From NCBI GenBank assembly GCA_902580225.1, contig CACHJU010000022.1:1-35527 (forward strand): 35,527 bases of DNA, given 5' to 3'. A program made the translations under genes and the position numbers. Position 1 is the stretch's first letter. Every line of letters begins with the position of its first letter. Below, piece after piece: positions 14,845 through 23,925 of this stretch. Source of the stretch: an uncultured Verrucomicrobiota bacterium (GTDB taxonomy: Bacteria > Verrucomicrobiota > Verrucomicrobiia > Opitutales > Seribacteraceae). The notes beneath the pieces were generated by a model. The model was not told where the DNA came from. It worked only from the letters and a program-made list of their open reading frames with translations, and did no database searches.

Positions 14845-16294
14845 TCCATCCTCTGTTCCATCTGGTGGGCGGGCTCTGGTTTGGTTTCGCAAAGATCTGA
14901 GATTAGCCGACAACCCATGCCTAGAAGCTGCCTTAAAATCGGGAAAAGAAATCGTACCAGTTTATGTCTGGAATAAGGAGGAAGGGGGTGCATGGAGCCC
15001 GGGTGCAGCCGCCCGTTGGTGGCTCCATCAGGCACTTGCTAGTTTAAACAAAGACATAAAAGATCTAGGCGGTTCTCTCATTTTAGAAAAAGGAAAAGCA
15101 GAAGAAATCCTGCCCCGACTGGCTGAAGAATTACAAGTAGACACTCTTTACTTTGGCAGAACCTACGACCCAGCAGGTCGAGCCACCGAGCAGCTGGTGG
15201 AAACGGCTTTTACAGGTAAACCCGTGTCCCTGAAATCATTTAATACCAGTTTGTTACTGGAACCCTGGGAGATTAAAAATGGTTCCGGTCGCCCCTTTCA
15301 GGTATTTACTCCATATTGGCGAAAATCCCGGGCAGGTATTTATAAGGAACCGTCTGTTTATTCCCTAAATAGTTTGATTTTTCACACTCAAAAAGTATCC
15401 AGCCTCAGTCTCGACGAATTAAACCTTTTACCAAATCATGACTGGCACTTGAAACTTTCCGAACACTGGGATGTTTCCGAGGATGCGGCCCACAAGCTTA
15501 TTCAGCGAACTGCAGATGTGATTACTCATTCTTACGCAACTGCCCGTAACATTCCTTCGAAAGACGGCACATCTCGTCTTTCGCCTTACCTTGCATGGGG
15601 ACTAGTGAGTCCTAGGCAGATTTGCCATGCCGTACTCACCGCGGATAACGAAGGCGGACACCGTGGGGAAAATAAATATCTCGTCGAAATTGGCTGGCGG
15701 GAGTTTTCTTACCAATTACTTTATCATTACCCTCACATCCCGGATCAGCCACTTCGGGAGAAATATTCCCGCTTTCCTTGGCTTGATGATCAACAGTCTT
15801 TACGAGCCTGGCAATTTGGAAACACAGGGTACCCCATGGTAGATGCCGGTATGAGGCAACTCTATGAAACCGGTTGGATGCATAATCGTGTGCGCATGGT
15901 GGTCGCTTCATTCTTGGTTAAACACTTGCTTATTTCCTGGCAAGACGGAGCACGCTGGTTTTGGGACACTCTGGTAGATGCTGATTTGGCCAGCAACACG
16001 CAGGGCTGGCAATGGGCGGCGGGCTGTGGAGCGGATGCTGCACCCTACTTTCGGATATTTAATCCGATCACACAGGGTGAAAAGTTTGACCGAAAAGGAG
16101 AATATGCGAGTAAATGGGTTCCCAGCCTGAAAGATTTGCCAGGAAAATGGATTTTCAAACCTTGGGAAGCTCCACCCGATCTTTTACTGGTAAGTGATGT
16201 TTTCCTTGGTAACAATTACCCTTATCCCTGCGTGGATCATAAAGAAGGAAGAGCCCGAGCCCTTGAAGCACTTTCCTCAATCAAAGAATCCTAG
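14834..16294 (+). CDS. phr: CPD-type deoxyribodipyrimidine photolyase
   Basis: ATG 14834 is chosen because ALVWFRKDLRLADNP, the normal photolyase N-terminus, begins about 14 codons later; the open frame extends further upstream only through the SDR gene. The 486-residue protein has the N-terminal alpha/beta antenna domain (PVYVWNKEEGG, AAARWWLHQALASL) and the C-terminal FAD domain: LSPYLAWGLVSPRQI, EIGWREFSYQLLYHYP, GYPMVDAGMRQLYETGWMHNRVRMVVASFLVKHL, and DADLASNTQGWQWAAGCG. The Asn near FAD N5 and the Trp chain are kept in SNTQGWQW. It splits cyclobutane pyrimidine dimers using blue light. It is coupled to the SDR upstream (11-base overlap) and followed 87 bases later by a second photolyase-family gene. 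Confidence 0.95.
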   Translation: MIADPSSVPSGGRALVWFRKDLRLADNPCLEAALKSGKEIVPVYVWNKEEGGAWSPGAAARWWLHQALASLNKDIKDLGGSLILEKGKAEEILPRLAEELQVDTLYFGRTYDPAGRATEQLVETAFTGKPVSLKSFNTSLLLEPWEIKNGSGRPFQVFTPYWRKSRAGIYKEPSVYSLNSLIFHTQKVSSLSLDELNLLPNHDWHLKLSEHWDVSEDAAHKLIQRTADVITHSYATARNIPSKDGTSRLSPYLAWGLVSPRQICHAVLTADNEGGHRGENKYLVEIGWREFSYQLLYHYPHIPDQPLREKYSRFPWLDDQQSLRAWQFGNTGYPMVDAGMRQLYETGWMHNRVRMVVASFLVKHLLISWQDGARWFWDTLVDADLASNTQGWQWAAGCGADAAPYFRIFNPITQGEKFDRKGEYASKWVPSLKDLPGKWIFKPWEAPPDLLLVSDVFLGNNYPYPCVDHKEGRARALEALSSIKES

Positions 16295-16381
16295 CTTCCA
16301 CATGTTTCGAACAAGATTTTTTTATCGTTCTTCTTCCCCTAGGTTAGCTTCGGTTTCAAAATTCATATTCAATCATTACCA

Positions 16382-17947
16382 ATGAAAACCTCTGTTGTTT
16401 GGTTCCGCAAATCCCTTCGACTTCATGATAATCCGGCCTTGCGGGCGGCATGCCAAAACGATTCTACCGATTCTATTTTACCCCTTTTTATCATTGATCC
16501 TGATGAAGTCGGGCAAAACTTTCAAAAATTAAGTCCCAACCGATTCAGATTTTTAATTGAAAGTTTATTTGACCTCGACCGTCAACTTTCCTCCAAATAC
16601 GACAGCCGATTATTACTTATTCAAGGCAAACCTGAAGATGTCTTTTCTAACATCGAAGACCAAATGGGAAAATCATTCGATTCTCTCTATTGTGAATATT
16701 CCTCCGAACCATGGGAGCGAAAAAAATTATTCTCCGTCCAACATACTCTCTCTGAAAAAAACGAGAATCTTCAGGTTCATTCCTTCGGATCCTTTCATAC
16801 TATTCTTGATCTCGAAAAAGTCATTTCCTCCACCGGTTTCCGGAATCCAAAATCCATGAAGGATATTGATAAGTTATTTTCATCCAATTTTACCAAAAAT
16901 GAGAATGGCTTTTACGAAATTGATAATCCACTTCCTGAACCTGAAAAAATTAAACCTTTTCCCAAAATACCCGAATTTAACTCCTTATCAATCGAGCAAC
17001 TGTCCGATTTGATTTGCGATCATTCTGGTGCTGATATTTTGTCGACAAAATCATATTTTCCGGGCGGAGAAACGGAAGCCCTGTCCCGATTGAATACCAA
17101 AGTTTCAGGACGTGTGGAATATGTTAATTCATTCAGGAAGCCCAAAACCATGTCAACCAACTCATCCGGTGAACCCATGGAACCCACCACCACCGGTTTA
17201 TCCCCTTACTTGAGCACGGGTTGTTTATCGGTTCGTATGCTTTGGAAAGAATGTGAAAAATGCCAACTCCAAGGCGATCATACACTGCCGCCCGAATCGT
17301 TGCACGGGCAACTCATGTTTCGTGAAATGTTTTACCTTCTTTCAAGATCGGTTGAGAACTGGGATCAAGATACATCCAACGAAATGTGTAAAGAAATTGA
17401 GTGGGAAAAATTTTCTCCAGATAAAATGAAAGCCTGGGAGAATGGTCAAACTGGTTTTCCCTTCATTGATGCAATGATGAGACAGCTTCATACTACCGGC
17501 TGGATGCATCACTTGGCCAGGCATGCTGTCTCCTGTTTTTTAACTCGTGGTCAACTTTGGCAGAACTGGAAATTTGGAAGGGATGTGTTTGAACGCAAAC
17601 TCCTCGATAGCGATTGGGCATTAAATAATGGCAATTGGCTTTGGCTGGCCGGGGTCGCTCCCTTTTCCATGCCCTATTTCAGGCTTTACAACCCCTGTCC
17701 TGATTCTAAATCAAGCCTCAATGTGGAAACTAAAACTGCTGAGTTTATCAAATACTGGGTTCCTGAGCTCAAAGATTTTCCCCCTAAATATATTCTGGAA
17801 CCCCATTTGGCTCCTCCTTCAGTTCAATCTGATTCAAACTGCATGATTGGACAGGACTATCCGAATCCCATTGTTAACAGGAAGGAAAGTGCCAAACAGA
17901 ATCTCGCCAAATTTAAAAACAGTCTTGCCCAAAGAAAATCCGCCTAA
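16382..17947 (+). CDS. Animal-type (6-4) photolyase / cryptochrome family protein
   Basis: The 521-residue protein has the photolyase N-terminus (VVWFRKSLRLHDNPALRAA), but its C-terminal half follows the eukaryotic (6-4) photolyase/animal cryptochrome branch: LSPYLSTGCLSVRMLW, LHGQLMFREMFYLLS, GQTGFPFIDAMMRQL, GWMHHLARHAVSCFLTRGQLW, and LLDSDWALNNGNWLWLAG. His377 and His381 in HHLARHAV match the two catalytic histidines of (6-4) enzymes. Asn415, opposite FAD N5, is the photolyase residue, unlike the Asp or Cys of many cryptochromes. No Fe-S cysteine set is visible, so it is not the bacterial FeS-BCP (6-4) type. It has no long cryptochrome tail. Repair of (6-4) photoproducts is the likely role. 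It is in one direction with SDR and phr. Confidence 0.9.
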   Translation: MKTSVVWFRKSLRLHDNPALRAACQNDSTDSILPLFIIDPDEVGQNFQKLSPNRFRFLIESLFDLDRQLSSKYDSRLLLIQGKPEDVFSNIEDQMGKSFDSLYCEYSSEPWERKKLFSVQHTLSEKNENLQVHSFGSFHTILDLEKVISSTGFRNPKSMKDIDKLFSSNFTKNENGFYEIDNPLPEPEKIKPFPKIPEFNSLSIEQLSDLICDHSGADILSTKSYFPGGETEALSRLNTKVSGRVEYVNSFRKPKTMSTNSSGEPMEPTTTGLSPYLSTGCLSVRMLWKECEKCQLQGDHTLPPESLHGQLMFREMFYLLSRSVENWDQDTSNEMCKEIEWEKFSPDKMKAWENGQTGFPFIDAMMRQLHTTGWMHHLARHAVSCFLTRGQLWQNWKFGRDVFERKLLDSDWALNNGNWLWLAGVAPFSMPYFRLYNPCPDSKSSLNVETKTAEFIKYWVPELKDFPPKYILEPHLAPPSVQSDSNCMIGQDYPNPIVNRKESAKQNLAKFKNSLAQRKSA

Positions 17948-17953
17948 TTCCTC

Positions 17954-17992
17954 TTAGATTTCCCATGATAATGGATTGAACTGGAAACCTAA
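17954..17992. terminator. Imperfect hairpin between convergent genes
   Basis: TTAGATTTCC (17954-17963) pairs with GGAAACCTAA (17983-17992) with one mismatch across a 19-base loop. It lies between the second photolyase gene and the converging ligase gene, overlapping the ligase stop codon. A bidirectional terminator is possible but weak. Confidence 0.3.
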
Positions 17993-19641
17993 AATAATAG
18001 TAAATTTCCCTGACGGTCTACATGAATACCATCCACCATTCTTTCTTTCTCATCCATACCGGTAAATCCGCGGATCGTGGACAAAGTGTCTGCATCCTCG
18101 ATCTTTTTGTCAGTCCGCCAGCGATTAATTCTTGGAAATCGCAGGGCCACTCCTGATTTATGTCGACCCGATGAACGGGCTCCCTCAAAGGCAATTTCAA
18201 AAACGAGTTTGGGTTTGACCGATCGAACCGGTCCGAATTTTCCGGTTATATTTTTTCGAATATACCGGTCTACTTTTTCAATCTCAGCATCGGTTAATCC
18301 CGAATAAGCCTTGGCCACTGTTACCAGTTGCTTTTTTTCACCCCATACCGCAAGGGTATAGTCCGAATAAAGATTGGAACGCTTCCCATGTCCTAATTGG
18401 GCACTCACCACCACCATATCAGCAAGATATGGGTCAATTTTCCATTTATACCAACTGCCCTTCATCCTTCCTGCTTCATAGGTTGAATTCTTTTTCTTAA
18501 GCATAAAGCCCTCCACCCCCCGGGCACGAGACTCTTGACGAAGTCTGGATAAAGTGGCCCATGATTTCTCATTCACCAGAGAGGATAGGCCAATCGGAAA
18601 ATGATCGGGCAAAGAAGAGAGAACCTCATCCAATTTTTTTCTTCTATCAGAGAGGGCTAACTTTCTTAAGTCCTTTCCTTCCATCCGCAAAAGATCGTAG
18701 GCCTGAAATCTAACCGGTTCCCGTTTCAGAATGGTTGGTCCCGGTTCTTTCCTTCCAAGCCTTGCTTGCAAACGTGAAAAAGATCGTAGACCTTCCTTTC
18801 CCCAAGCTAGAATTTCACCATCCAAGCAAAGGTCTCCCGGCAACCATTTGCCTGCATCCATGATCTCTGGAAAGGAATGACCCACTGATTCATCTCCTCT
18901 CGACCAAAGCATACAAGCCCCCCCCCGATTAATCAACTGGGCCCGAATTCCATCCCATTTCCACTCCACCTGCCAGGATTTCACTGCCCCCAAACTCTCC
19001 ACCTTTTCCTGCAATTGATGAGCCAGACAAAAGGGATAGGGCTGGCATAAACGACCCTCTTCATTTTCCGGATTAAGGATTTCATCGAGGCTCATTGTCT
19101 CTGGAGTCCATTTTCCAGCCATTCTTTGAGCAATTATAGCCGGTTCAACTCCCCCCACTTTCGCTAAAGCCTTACATAAATTCCCTTTTGAAACTCCCAT
19201 TCTGAATCCACCGGTGAGAAGTTTATGAAATGGAATTAACTCTTTGTCTTCCAGGGAATCCCATGCCTCAAAGATTTTTGCTTTTCGTTCAGCCATATTC
19301 ATCAAAACCATAGGTTTGATATACTTCAGAATAACTTCCTTTAAGCTGGTTACTCCAGTACCACCAGCATTAACTAAGAGTGAAATTGTCTCGGCCAAAT
19401 CCCCAACACGGTCATGGGACTCTTCAATGAGCCATTCAGGTAATCCGGAATGCTCGGAGGCAAACTTACGAAGTTCCTTAGTTTTAATGGCTCCCTTGAT
19501 TCGATTTCCGGCCAGAAACCAGCACGCCCATATTGAATCAACCGGATTGGCCATTTTAAAATATTGAACCAAATGATCTAGTCGAGTATTGGTTTTAGGC
19601 GACTCATCGAGATCGTGAAAAAGTTCGGCAAATCTTTTCAT
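17989..19641 (-). CDS. ATP-dependent DNA ligase
   Basis: The 550-residue protein is an ATP-dependent DNA ligase of the bacterial LigB/LigC-like type found with an mbl-fold exonuclease. An N-terminal DNA-binding helical domain (about 1-200) includes the FHKLLTGGFRMGVSKG segment. Nucleotidyltransferase motif I is WKWDGIRAQ with adenylated Lys228, followed by SRGDE, LDGEILAW, EGFMLKKKNSTYEAGR and WYKWKIDPYLADMVVV (motif V). The OB-fold domain contains YTLAVWG and ends with FPRINRWRTDKKIEDADTL. It overlaps the upstream exonuclease by four bases. The pair is known as the ligase-associated DNA-damage module, usually joined by a DEXH helicase and a phosphoesterase, neither of which is in this window. 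Confidence 0.95.
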   Translation of the reverse strand: MKRFAELFHDLDESPKTNTRLDHLVQYFKMANPVDSIWACWFLAGNRIKGAIKTKELRKFASEHSGLPEWLIEESHDRVGDLAETISLLVNAGGTGVTSLKEVILKYIKPMVLMNMAERKAKIFEAWDSLEDKELIPFHKLLTGGFRMGVSKGNLCKALAKVGGVEPAIIAQRMAGKWTPETMSLDEILNPENEEGRLCQPYPFCLAHQLQEKVESLGAVKSWQVEWKWDGIRAQLINRGGACMLWSRGDESVGHSFPEIMDAGKWLPGDLCLDGEILAWGKEGLRSFSRLQARLGRKEPGPTILKREPVRFQAYDLLRMEGKDLRKLALSDRRKKLDEVLSSLPDHFPIGLSSLVNEKSWATLSRLRQESRARGVEGFMLKKKNSTYEAGRMKGSWYKWKIDPYLADMVVVSAQLGHGKRSNLYSDYTLAVWGEKKQLVTVAKAYSGLTDAEIEKVDRYIRKNITGKFGPVRSVKPKLVFEIAFEGARSSGRHKSGVALRFPRINRWRTDKKIEDADTLSTIRGFTGMDEKERMVDGIHVDRQGNLLLF

Positions 19642-20636
19642 TCTAATTCCTCTCGTTCAAAGACCGACTGATTCAAAACGGATGTGTTGATTCCCTCTTC
19701 AGTAAGAAATCGGCTTAAGGCATCCCCATTCCCATGAGTTAGTTTCACAATCTCAGCTCCGGTTCCACTGATTACATCAACCAAGCCCTTCCAATCAGCA
19801 TGATCTGAAAGAACAAAACCCCGGTCAAAATTTTTTCTTCGGCGCTGACCGCGAATGGCCATCCAACCCGAAGCAAAACCTATCTTTACATTACGGAACT
19901 TTCTGGTCCAGCTGCTGTCTTCAACCGCAGGAGGAGCTATCACGATGGCTCCCGAAAAGTTTTTTTCTCCATTCACTTTTTTAACCTCAGGTAAATGAAC
20001 ACCCGCATTGCGATAATGGTCGAGAAATGAATGAACTGCAGAATGAGCGTATATTGGACCAATATTAGAATCCAGACCGCCCAAAACACGCTGGGCCTTA
20101 CCAAGGGAATAGGCAAATAACATTGATCCATGATCATCTTTCTTATTTTTATCCCACCAATGATTAATTTTTTGATGAATTTTTTCTTCGGGCTGCCATT
20201 GGTAAACAGGAAGACCAAATGTGCATTCTGAAATAAATCCATGGCATGGAACTAGTTCAAAAGATTCACAGGTTCGATCTTTCTGTGGTTTATAATCCCC
20301 GCTTACCACCCAAATTCTTCCATTCACTTCTATTCTTATCTGTGCAGAGCCTAAAATATGTCCAGCAGGATGAAAAGAAACCAGAGCATTCCCGATGGCT
20401 TTTTTTTCTCCAAAGGGAATCGATTCAATATTATTTTTTGATCCAATTCTTGTCTGCAATAAAGATTTACATGGATCAGAACATAAATAATTTCTATGTC
20501 CAACCCTTGCATGATCACTATGTGCATGCGTAATGACGGCCCGTTTCGTGTGACCTCTTGGATCAATGTAAAAATCACCCGCTTCACAATATAAGCCTTC
20601 TTTTCGTACGCTTAAAATTTTATTATCAAGAGACAT
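19638..20636 (-). CDS. Ligase-associated beta-CASP DNA exonuclease
   Basis: The 332-residue protein is a metallo-beta-lactamase/beta-CASP nuclease of the ligase-associated family (SNM1/CPSF-like). The metal site is visible as THAHSDHARVG (HxHxDH) near residue 36-42, with PAGHILGSAQIRIE and WVVSGDYKPQKDRTCE giving further ligands, and GFVLSDHADWKGLVDVI near the C-terminus. YCEAGDFYIDPRG is the characteristic opening. It probably trims damaged DNA ends for the ligase encoded immediately downstream with an ATGA overlap. Its start faces the divergent sigma-factor operon across a 173-base AT-rich region, which must hold promoters for both. Confidence 0.93.
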   Translation of the reverse strand: MSLDNKILSVRKEGLYCEAGDFYIDPRGHTKRAVITHAHSDHARVGHRNYLCSDPCKSLLQTRIGSKNNIESIPFGEKKAIGNALVSFHPAGHILGSAQIRIEVNGRIWVVSGDYKPQKDRTCESFELVPCHGFISECTFGLPVYQWQPEEKIHQKINHWWDKNKKDDHGSMLFAYSLGKAQRVLGGLDSNIGPIYAHSAVHSFLDHYRNAGVHLPEVKKVNGEKNFSGAIVIAPPAVEDSSWTRKFRNVKIGFASGWMAIRGQRRRKNFDRGFVLSDHADWKGLVDVISGTGAEIVKLTHGNGDALSRFLTEEGINTSVLNQSVFEREELE

Positions 20637-20769
20637 AATTAAGAGAACAATAACATCTGATTCGTAAATAATACAAAGGACAAATTTTATTCAAATTATC
20701 GCGTCAATAGGGCTTCCGAAAATTTTACTGAATCCACCATGACAGTCTTTTCAAAAAAAATTCATTTTC

Positions 20770-20785
20770 AATGATCCCAATCATT
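20770..20785. promoter_or_regulatory. Short inverted repeat before the sigma-led operon
   Basis: AATGAT (20770-20775) and ATCATT (20780-20785) are exact reverse complements around CCCA, 24 bases before the sigma gene start. It could be an operator or leader hairpin. With six-base AT-rich arms, chance is also possible. I did not find a convincing sigma-70 consensus promoter here. Confidence 0.28.
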
Positions 20786-20809
20786 ATTTTCCTCGTTATC
20801 TAATACATA

Positions 20810-21754
20810 ATGGTAAAACCAAACACACCAACTAAAACTGATAATGAAAATCCCGACCCAGTCGGAAGATTTATATCGGAACGTTCACGCATGGCACCCC
20901 CAACTAAAGAAGAGTGTGACAAACTGTTTGAGGAAATGTCCAAAGGTTCTGATGAAGCTCGCAAAGAACTGATTGAAAGACATATCCGCTTAGTCGCATC
21001 TATTGCTCTAAAGTTTCGTCAAACAAATGTTCAGATGGAAGACATTATGGCCGAGGGAATTCAAGGTCTTGTGGTTGCTTTAGATAAATTTGACCACACC
21101 CGTGGAATCAAGTTAAGTACCTATGCCGCTTGGTGGATTCGCCAAAGAATACAAAGACTGATTGGAAAAATGTCTGGTGCAGTTGCAGTGCCTCACGATG
21201 TCTCTCAAGGAAAGAGAAAGGAAGGATTAATTCGTGCTGAGTTGCAGGTTGAGTTTGGCCGAAATCCAACCGATGACGAAGTAAACCTAGCTTTAGGACA
21301 AGATAGAAATTTAACTAACCGTGTCAAATTTGCACCTACTAGTTCTCTTTCATTAGACGAACCACTAAACGACGAAACTGACAGTACTTTAGCTGATATG
21401 ATGACCGCTGAAGAGGAGCTTACTCAATCTTACAGAGAAGATGGTTCTTTGTCAGATGATATCGGAGTTGCTCTTTCATTCCTTGACCAAAGAGAAAGAA
21501 AAGTGCTAAGTATGCGATTTGGCATGGAGAAAGGAGAGTCCATGAAATTAGACGACATTGCAGACTCTATGAATGTATCCGGGGAACGAGTTCGACAATT
21601 AGAATCTCTCGGTTTAAGAAAACTTCGAGCCGTCCTTTTACAAAACGGGAAAATAGATTTCAGAAAATTAGATCAACTAGTAAGTACAGATTTACGTGGC
21701 AAAACCAAGATGAGTCCTTTAGAACTCTCTCTCATTTTGGACCCTGCTACGTAA
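20810..21754 (+). CDS. Alternative sigma-70 family RNA polymerase sigma factor
   Basis: The 314-residue protein has region 1.2 (DPVGRFISERSRMAPPTKEE), region 2 (RKELIERHIRLVASIALKFRQ, EDIMAEGIQGLVVALDKFD, KLSTYAAWWIRQRIQRLIG), region 3 (RKEGLIRAELQVEFGRNPTDDEV) and region 4 (LSFLDQRERKVLSMRFGM, LDDIADSMNVSGERVRQLESLGLRKLR). It is a group 2/3 sigma factor, longer than ECF factors, without the large acidic region 1.1 of RpoD. A C-terminal tail of about 35 residues follows region 4. The stop is separated from the desaturase ATG by two bases, so it is the first gene of a nine-gene operon and probably controls that operon or itself. The inducing signal is unknown; heat or singlet-oxygen type stress would be the first guess. 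Confidence 0.9.
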   Translation: MVKPNTPTKTDNENPDPVGRFISERSRMAPPTKEECDKLFEEMSKGSDEARKELIERHIRLVASIALKFRQTNVQMEDIMAEGIQGLVVALDKFDHTRGIKLSTYAAWWIRQRIQRLIGKMSGAVAVPHDVSQGKRKEGLIRAELQVEFGRNPTDDEVNLALGQDRNLTNRVKFAPTSSLSLDEPLNDETDSTLADMMTAEEELTQSYREDGSLSDDIGVALSFLDQRERKVLSMRFGMEKGESMKLDDIADSMNVSGERVRQLESLGLRKLRAVLLQNGKIDFRKLDQLVSTDLRGKTKMSPLELSLILDPAT

Positions 21755-21756
21755 AT

Positions 21757-22677
21757 ATGTCTTCTTCACTATCTAAATGGGTGTGTCCACCCCCGGAAAC
21801 TAACGAAGAACCTCAAGGTGCTGAGGGTAAAGTAGAATGGTTTAGGTGTTTGCCTTACATAATCATTCATTTATTGGCTTTGGGTGCATTCTTTTTCCCT
21901 GTTTCCACTGCCTGTATTGTGTTTGCAATCATTTCCTACAGTGCACGCATGTTTTCAATCACTGCTTTCTACCATCGGTATTTTTCGCATCGTACTTTTA
22001 AAACATCTAGAGTTGTACAATTCATTGGTGCATTTGTTGCATGTAGTTCAGGGCAACGTGGCCCATTATGGTGGGCTGCACATCACCGTAGGCACCATAG
22101 ACATTCTGACACTGACAAAGATGTTCACTCTCCGCATAGTAGAAGTCTATTTTGGAGTCATACTTTATGGTTTATGACTGAATATTCAGTTCCCACTTTT
22201 TTGAAAGAAGTTCGCGACTTAACTAAATTTAAAGAACTTATTTTCCTAAATCGTTATGACTGGATACCGTTGGTCCTTCTTGGTCTATTATGTTATTTCT
22301 TACCGGAATTTACTTGGTTTGCAACCTTGACCGGATTATCCAACATGCAAAGTCTAATGTGGGGATTTTTTGTTCCTACCATACTATTATATCATGCCAC
22401 TTTTGCAGTTAATTCTATCAATCACTTATTCGGAACCCGACAATTTGATACCAAAGATGAAAGTCGTAACAATTGGTTTATTGCTTTGATTGCTTTTGGA
22501 GAAGGTTGGCACAATAACCATCATTTTTATCCTGCTTCAGCTAGACAGGGATTTTTTAAGGGCGAATTTGATATTACTTATTATGGTTTAAAATTCCTGT
22601 CCTTTTTTGGATTGGTTCGCGATCTCCGTCCCGTCCCCGTCTGGGTGAAGGAGAAATCAAACCGACCCTCCTCTTAG
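21757..22677 (+). CDS. Delta-9-type acyl-CoA/acyl-lipid fatty acid desaturase
   Basis: The 306-residue membrane protein has the three histidine boxes of di-iron front-type stearoyl desaturases: HRYFSH near residue 71, HRRHHRHSD near 111 and GWHNNHHFYP near 250. Hydrophobic segments lie at about 33-60, 165-185 and 200-220, giving the usual four-helix cytoplasmic-active-site topology. It would introduce a cis double bond into an acyl chain, providing the unsaturated substrate that CFA-type methyltransferases need. It begins two bases after the sigma-factor stop, and the following FAD oxidoreductase starts nine bases after its own stop. Position in the operon supports joint control of lipid unsaturation and methylation. 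Confidence 0.94.
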   Translation: MSSSLSKWVCPPPETNEEPQGAEGKVEWFRCLPYIIIHLLALGAFFFPVSTACIVFAIISYSARMFSITAFYHRYFSHRTFKTSRVVQFIGAFVACSSGQRGPLWWAAHHRRHHRHSDTDKDVHSPHSRSLFWSHTLWFMTEYSVPTFLKEVRDLTKFKELIFLNRYDWIPLVLLGLLCYFLPEFTWFATLTGLSNMQSLMWGFFVPTILLYHATFAVNSINHLFGTRQFDTKDESRNNWFIALIAFGEGWHNNHHFYPASARQGFFKGEFDITYYGLKFLSFFGLVRDLRPVPVWVKEKSNRPSS

Positions 22678-22686
22678 AACTTTGCC

Positions 22687-23925
22687 GTGAAAATAGCGGT
22701 TGTTGGATCTGGTATATCCGGTCTTATTTGTGCCTATTTGCTACACAAAAATTATAATGTCACCCTATTTGAAGGAGGGGCTAAGCCGGGTGGTCATGTT
22801 AATACCGTGAAGACGCACGGGACATCAGGAACTTTCCAAGTCGACACCGGTTTTATTGTATTTAACCGTGAAAACTACCCAAATTTTGTCCGCCTGCTCG
22901 ATCAGTTAAATGTTCCATCTCATTCAACCCGGATGGGATTTTCGGTACAGGCCAAAGACTTGAATCTTGAATACAGTGGAGAAAGTGCAATCGGACTCTT
23001 CGGACATTTCCGTAATCTGATTGATCCCAAACACTGGAACATGGTTCGGGATATTTTACGTTTTCACAAAATTGCCAAAGAAAACAGAATTAGGGATGAA
23101 ACCGTGGACTCTTTTTTAAAAAAGCATAAATTTGGTCATCGGTTTTCGGAATATTTCCTTCTTCCCCTAGGATCGGCACTTTGGTCTTGCTCCACCAGTC
23201 AATTTGGTAAATTTCCCATGGAGTTTGTCTCCGAATTCCTTTCCAATCATCAAATGTTGCAGGCCAACAACCGGCCCATTTGGCGTGTGGTCAAAGGAGG
23301 TTCCCGTACTTATGTGGACAAACTGGTGGAAATTCTTGGCGAACGACTCAAAGTAAATACTCCCATTAAAAATGTTCAGCGGGTTGACAATCAGGTCAAA
23401 CTGATCTTATCGGATGGAACCGGGCAGACTTTTGATGAAGTCATCCTAGCCTGTCATGCGGACCAGTCGCTTCGCATGCTCTGTTCCCCAACCTCCGAAG
23501 AAACTAAACTTTTAAAAAGTTTCCCCTATCAGGCAAATCAAATTACCCTTCATAGTGATGATTCAGTGATCCCCAAAAGAAAATCGGCCCGAGCGAGTTG
23601 GAATGCATACTTGCCCCAAAAGAGCAGCTCTGATGCTCTGGTTACCTACGATATGAACATTTTACAGAGTTTACCTACCAAGGAACCCTTCTGTGTTTCT
23701 TTGAACCAGCAAGACCTGCTCGACCCCAATTTGATCCACGGGCAGTACAATTTTTCTCACCCAACTTATCATCCCGGCCGAAAAGACGCTCAGAGCAGAC
23801 ATTCTTCATTCATCCGTAATCATGGAATTTCACTCTGCGGGGCCTACTGGGGATACGGATTTCATGAAGACGGATTAAACAGCGGGCTCCGAGTCTGCGA
23901 AGCTTTTGGGGAAAGACTTGAGTGA
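22687..23925 (+). CDS. FAD-dependent oxidoreductase (COG2907-like, lipid-associated)
   Basis: The start is GTG. The 412-residue protein opens with KIAVVGSGISGLICAYLL, the FAD Rossmann GxGxxG, then TLFEGGAKPGGHVNTV, where Glu binds ribose and GGH replaces the usual GGR. QVDTGFIVFNRENYPNF is characteristic of the COG2907 group, which is regularly found before DUF1365 and CFA-family methyltransferase genes. YWGYGFHEDGLNSGLRVCEAFG is the C-terminal FAD-contacting end. Homologous flavoproteins take part in making furan or methylated fatty acids in bacteria. A desaturase or reductase step on a methylated acyl chain is therefore the best guess. It overlaps DUF1365 by four bases (GTGA). Confidence 0.92.
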   Translation: MKIAVVGSGISGLICAYLLHKNYNVTLFEGGAKPGGHVNTVKTHGTSGTFQVDTGFIVFNRENYPNFVRLLDQLNVPSHSTRMGFSVQAKDLNLEYSGESAIGLFGHFRNLIDPKHWNMVRDILRFHKIAKENRIRDETVDSFLKKHKFGHRFSEYFLLPLGSALWSCSTSQFGKFPMEFVSEFLSNHQMLQANNRPIWRVVKGGSRTYVDKLVEILGERLKVNTPIKNVQRVDNQVKLILSDGTGQTFDEVILACHADQSLRMLCSPTSEETKLLKSFPYQANQITLHSDDSVIPKRKSARASWNAYLPQKSSSDALVTYDMNILQSLPTKEPFCVSLNQQDLLDPNLIHGQYNFSHPTYHPGRKDAQSRHSSFIRNHGISLCGAYWGYGFHEDGLNSGLRVCEAFGERLE

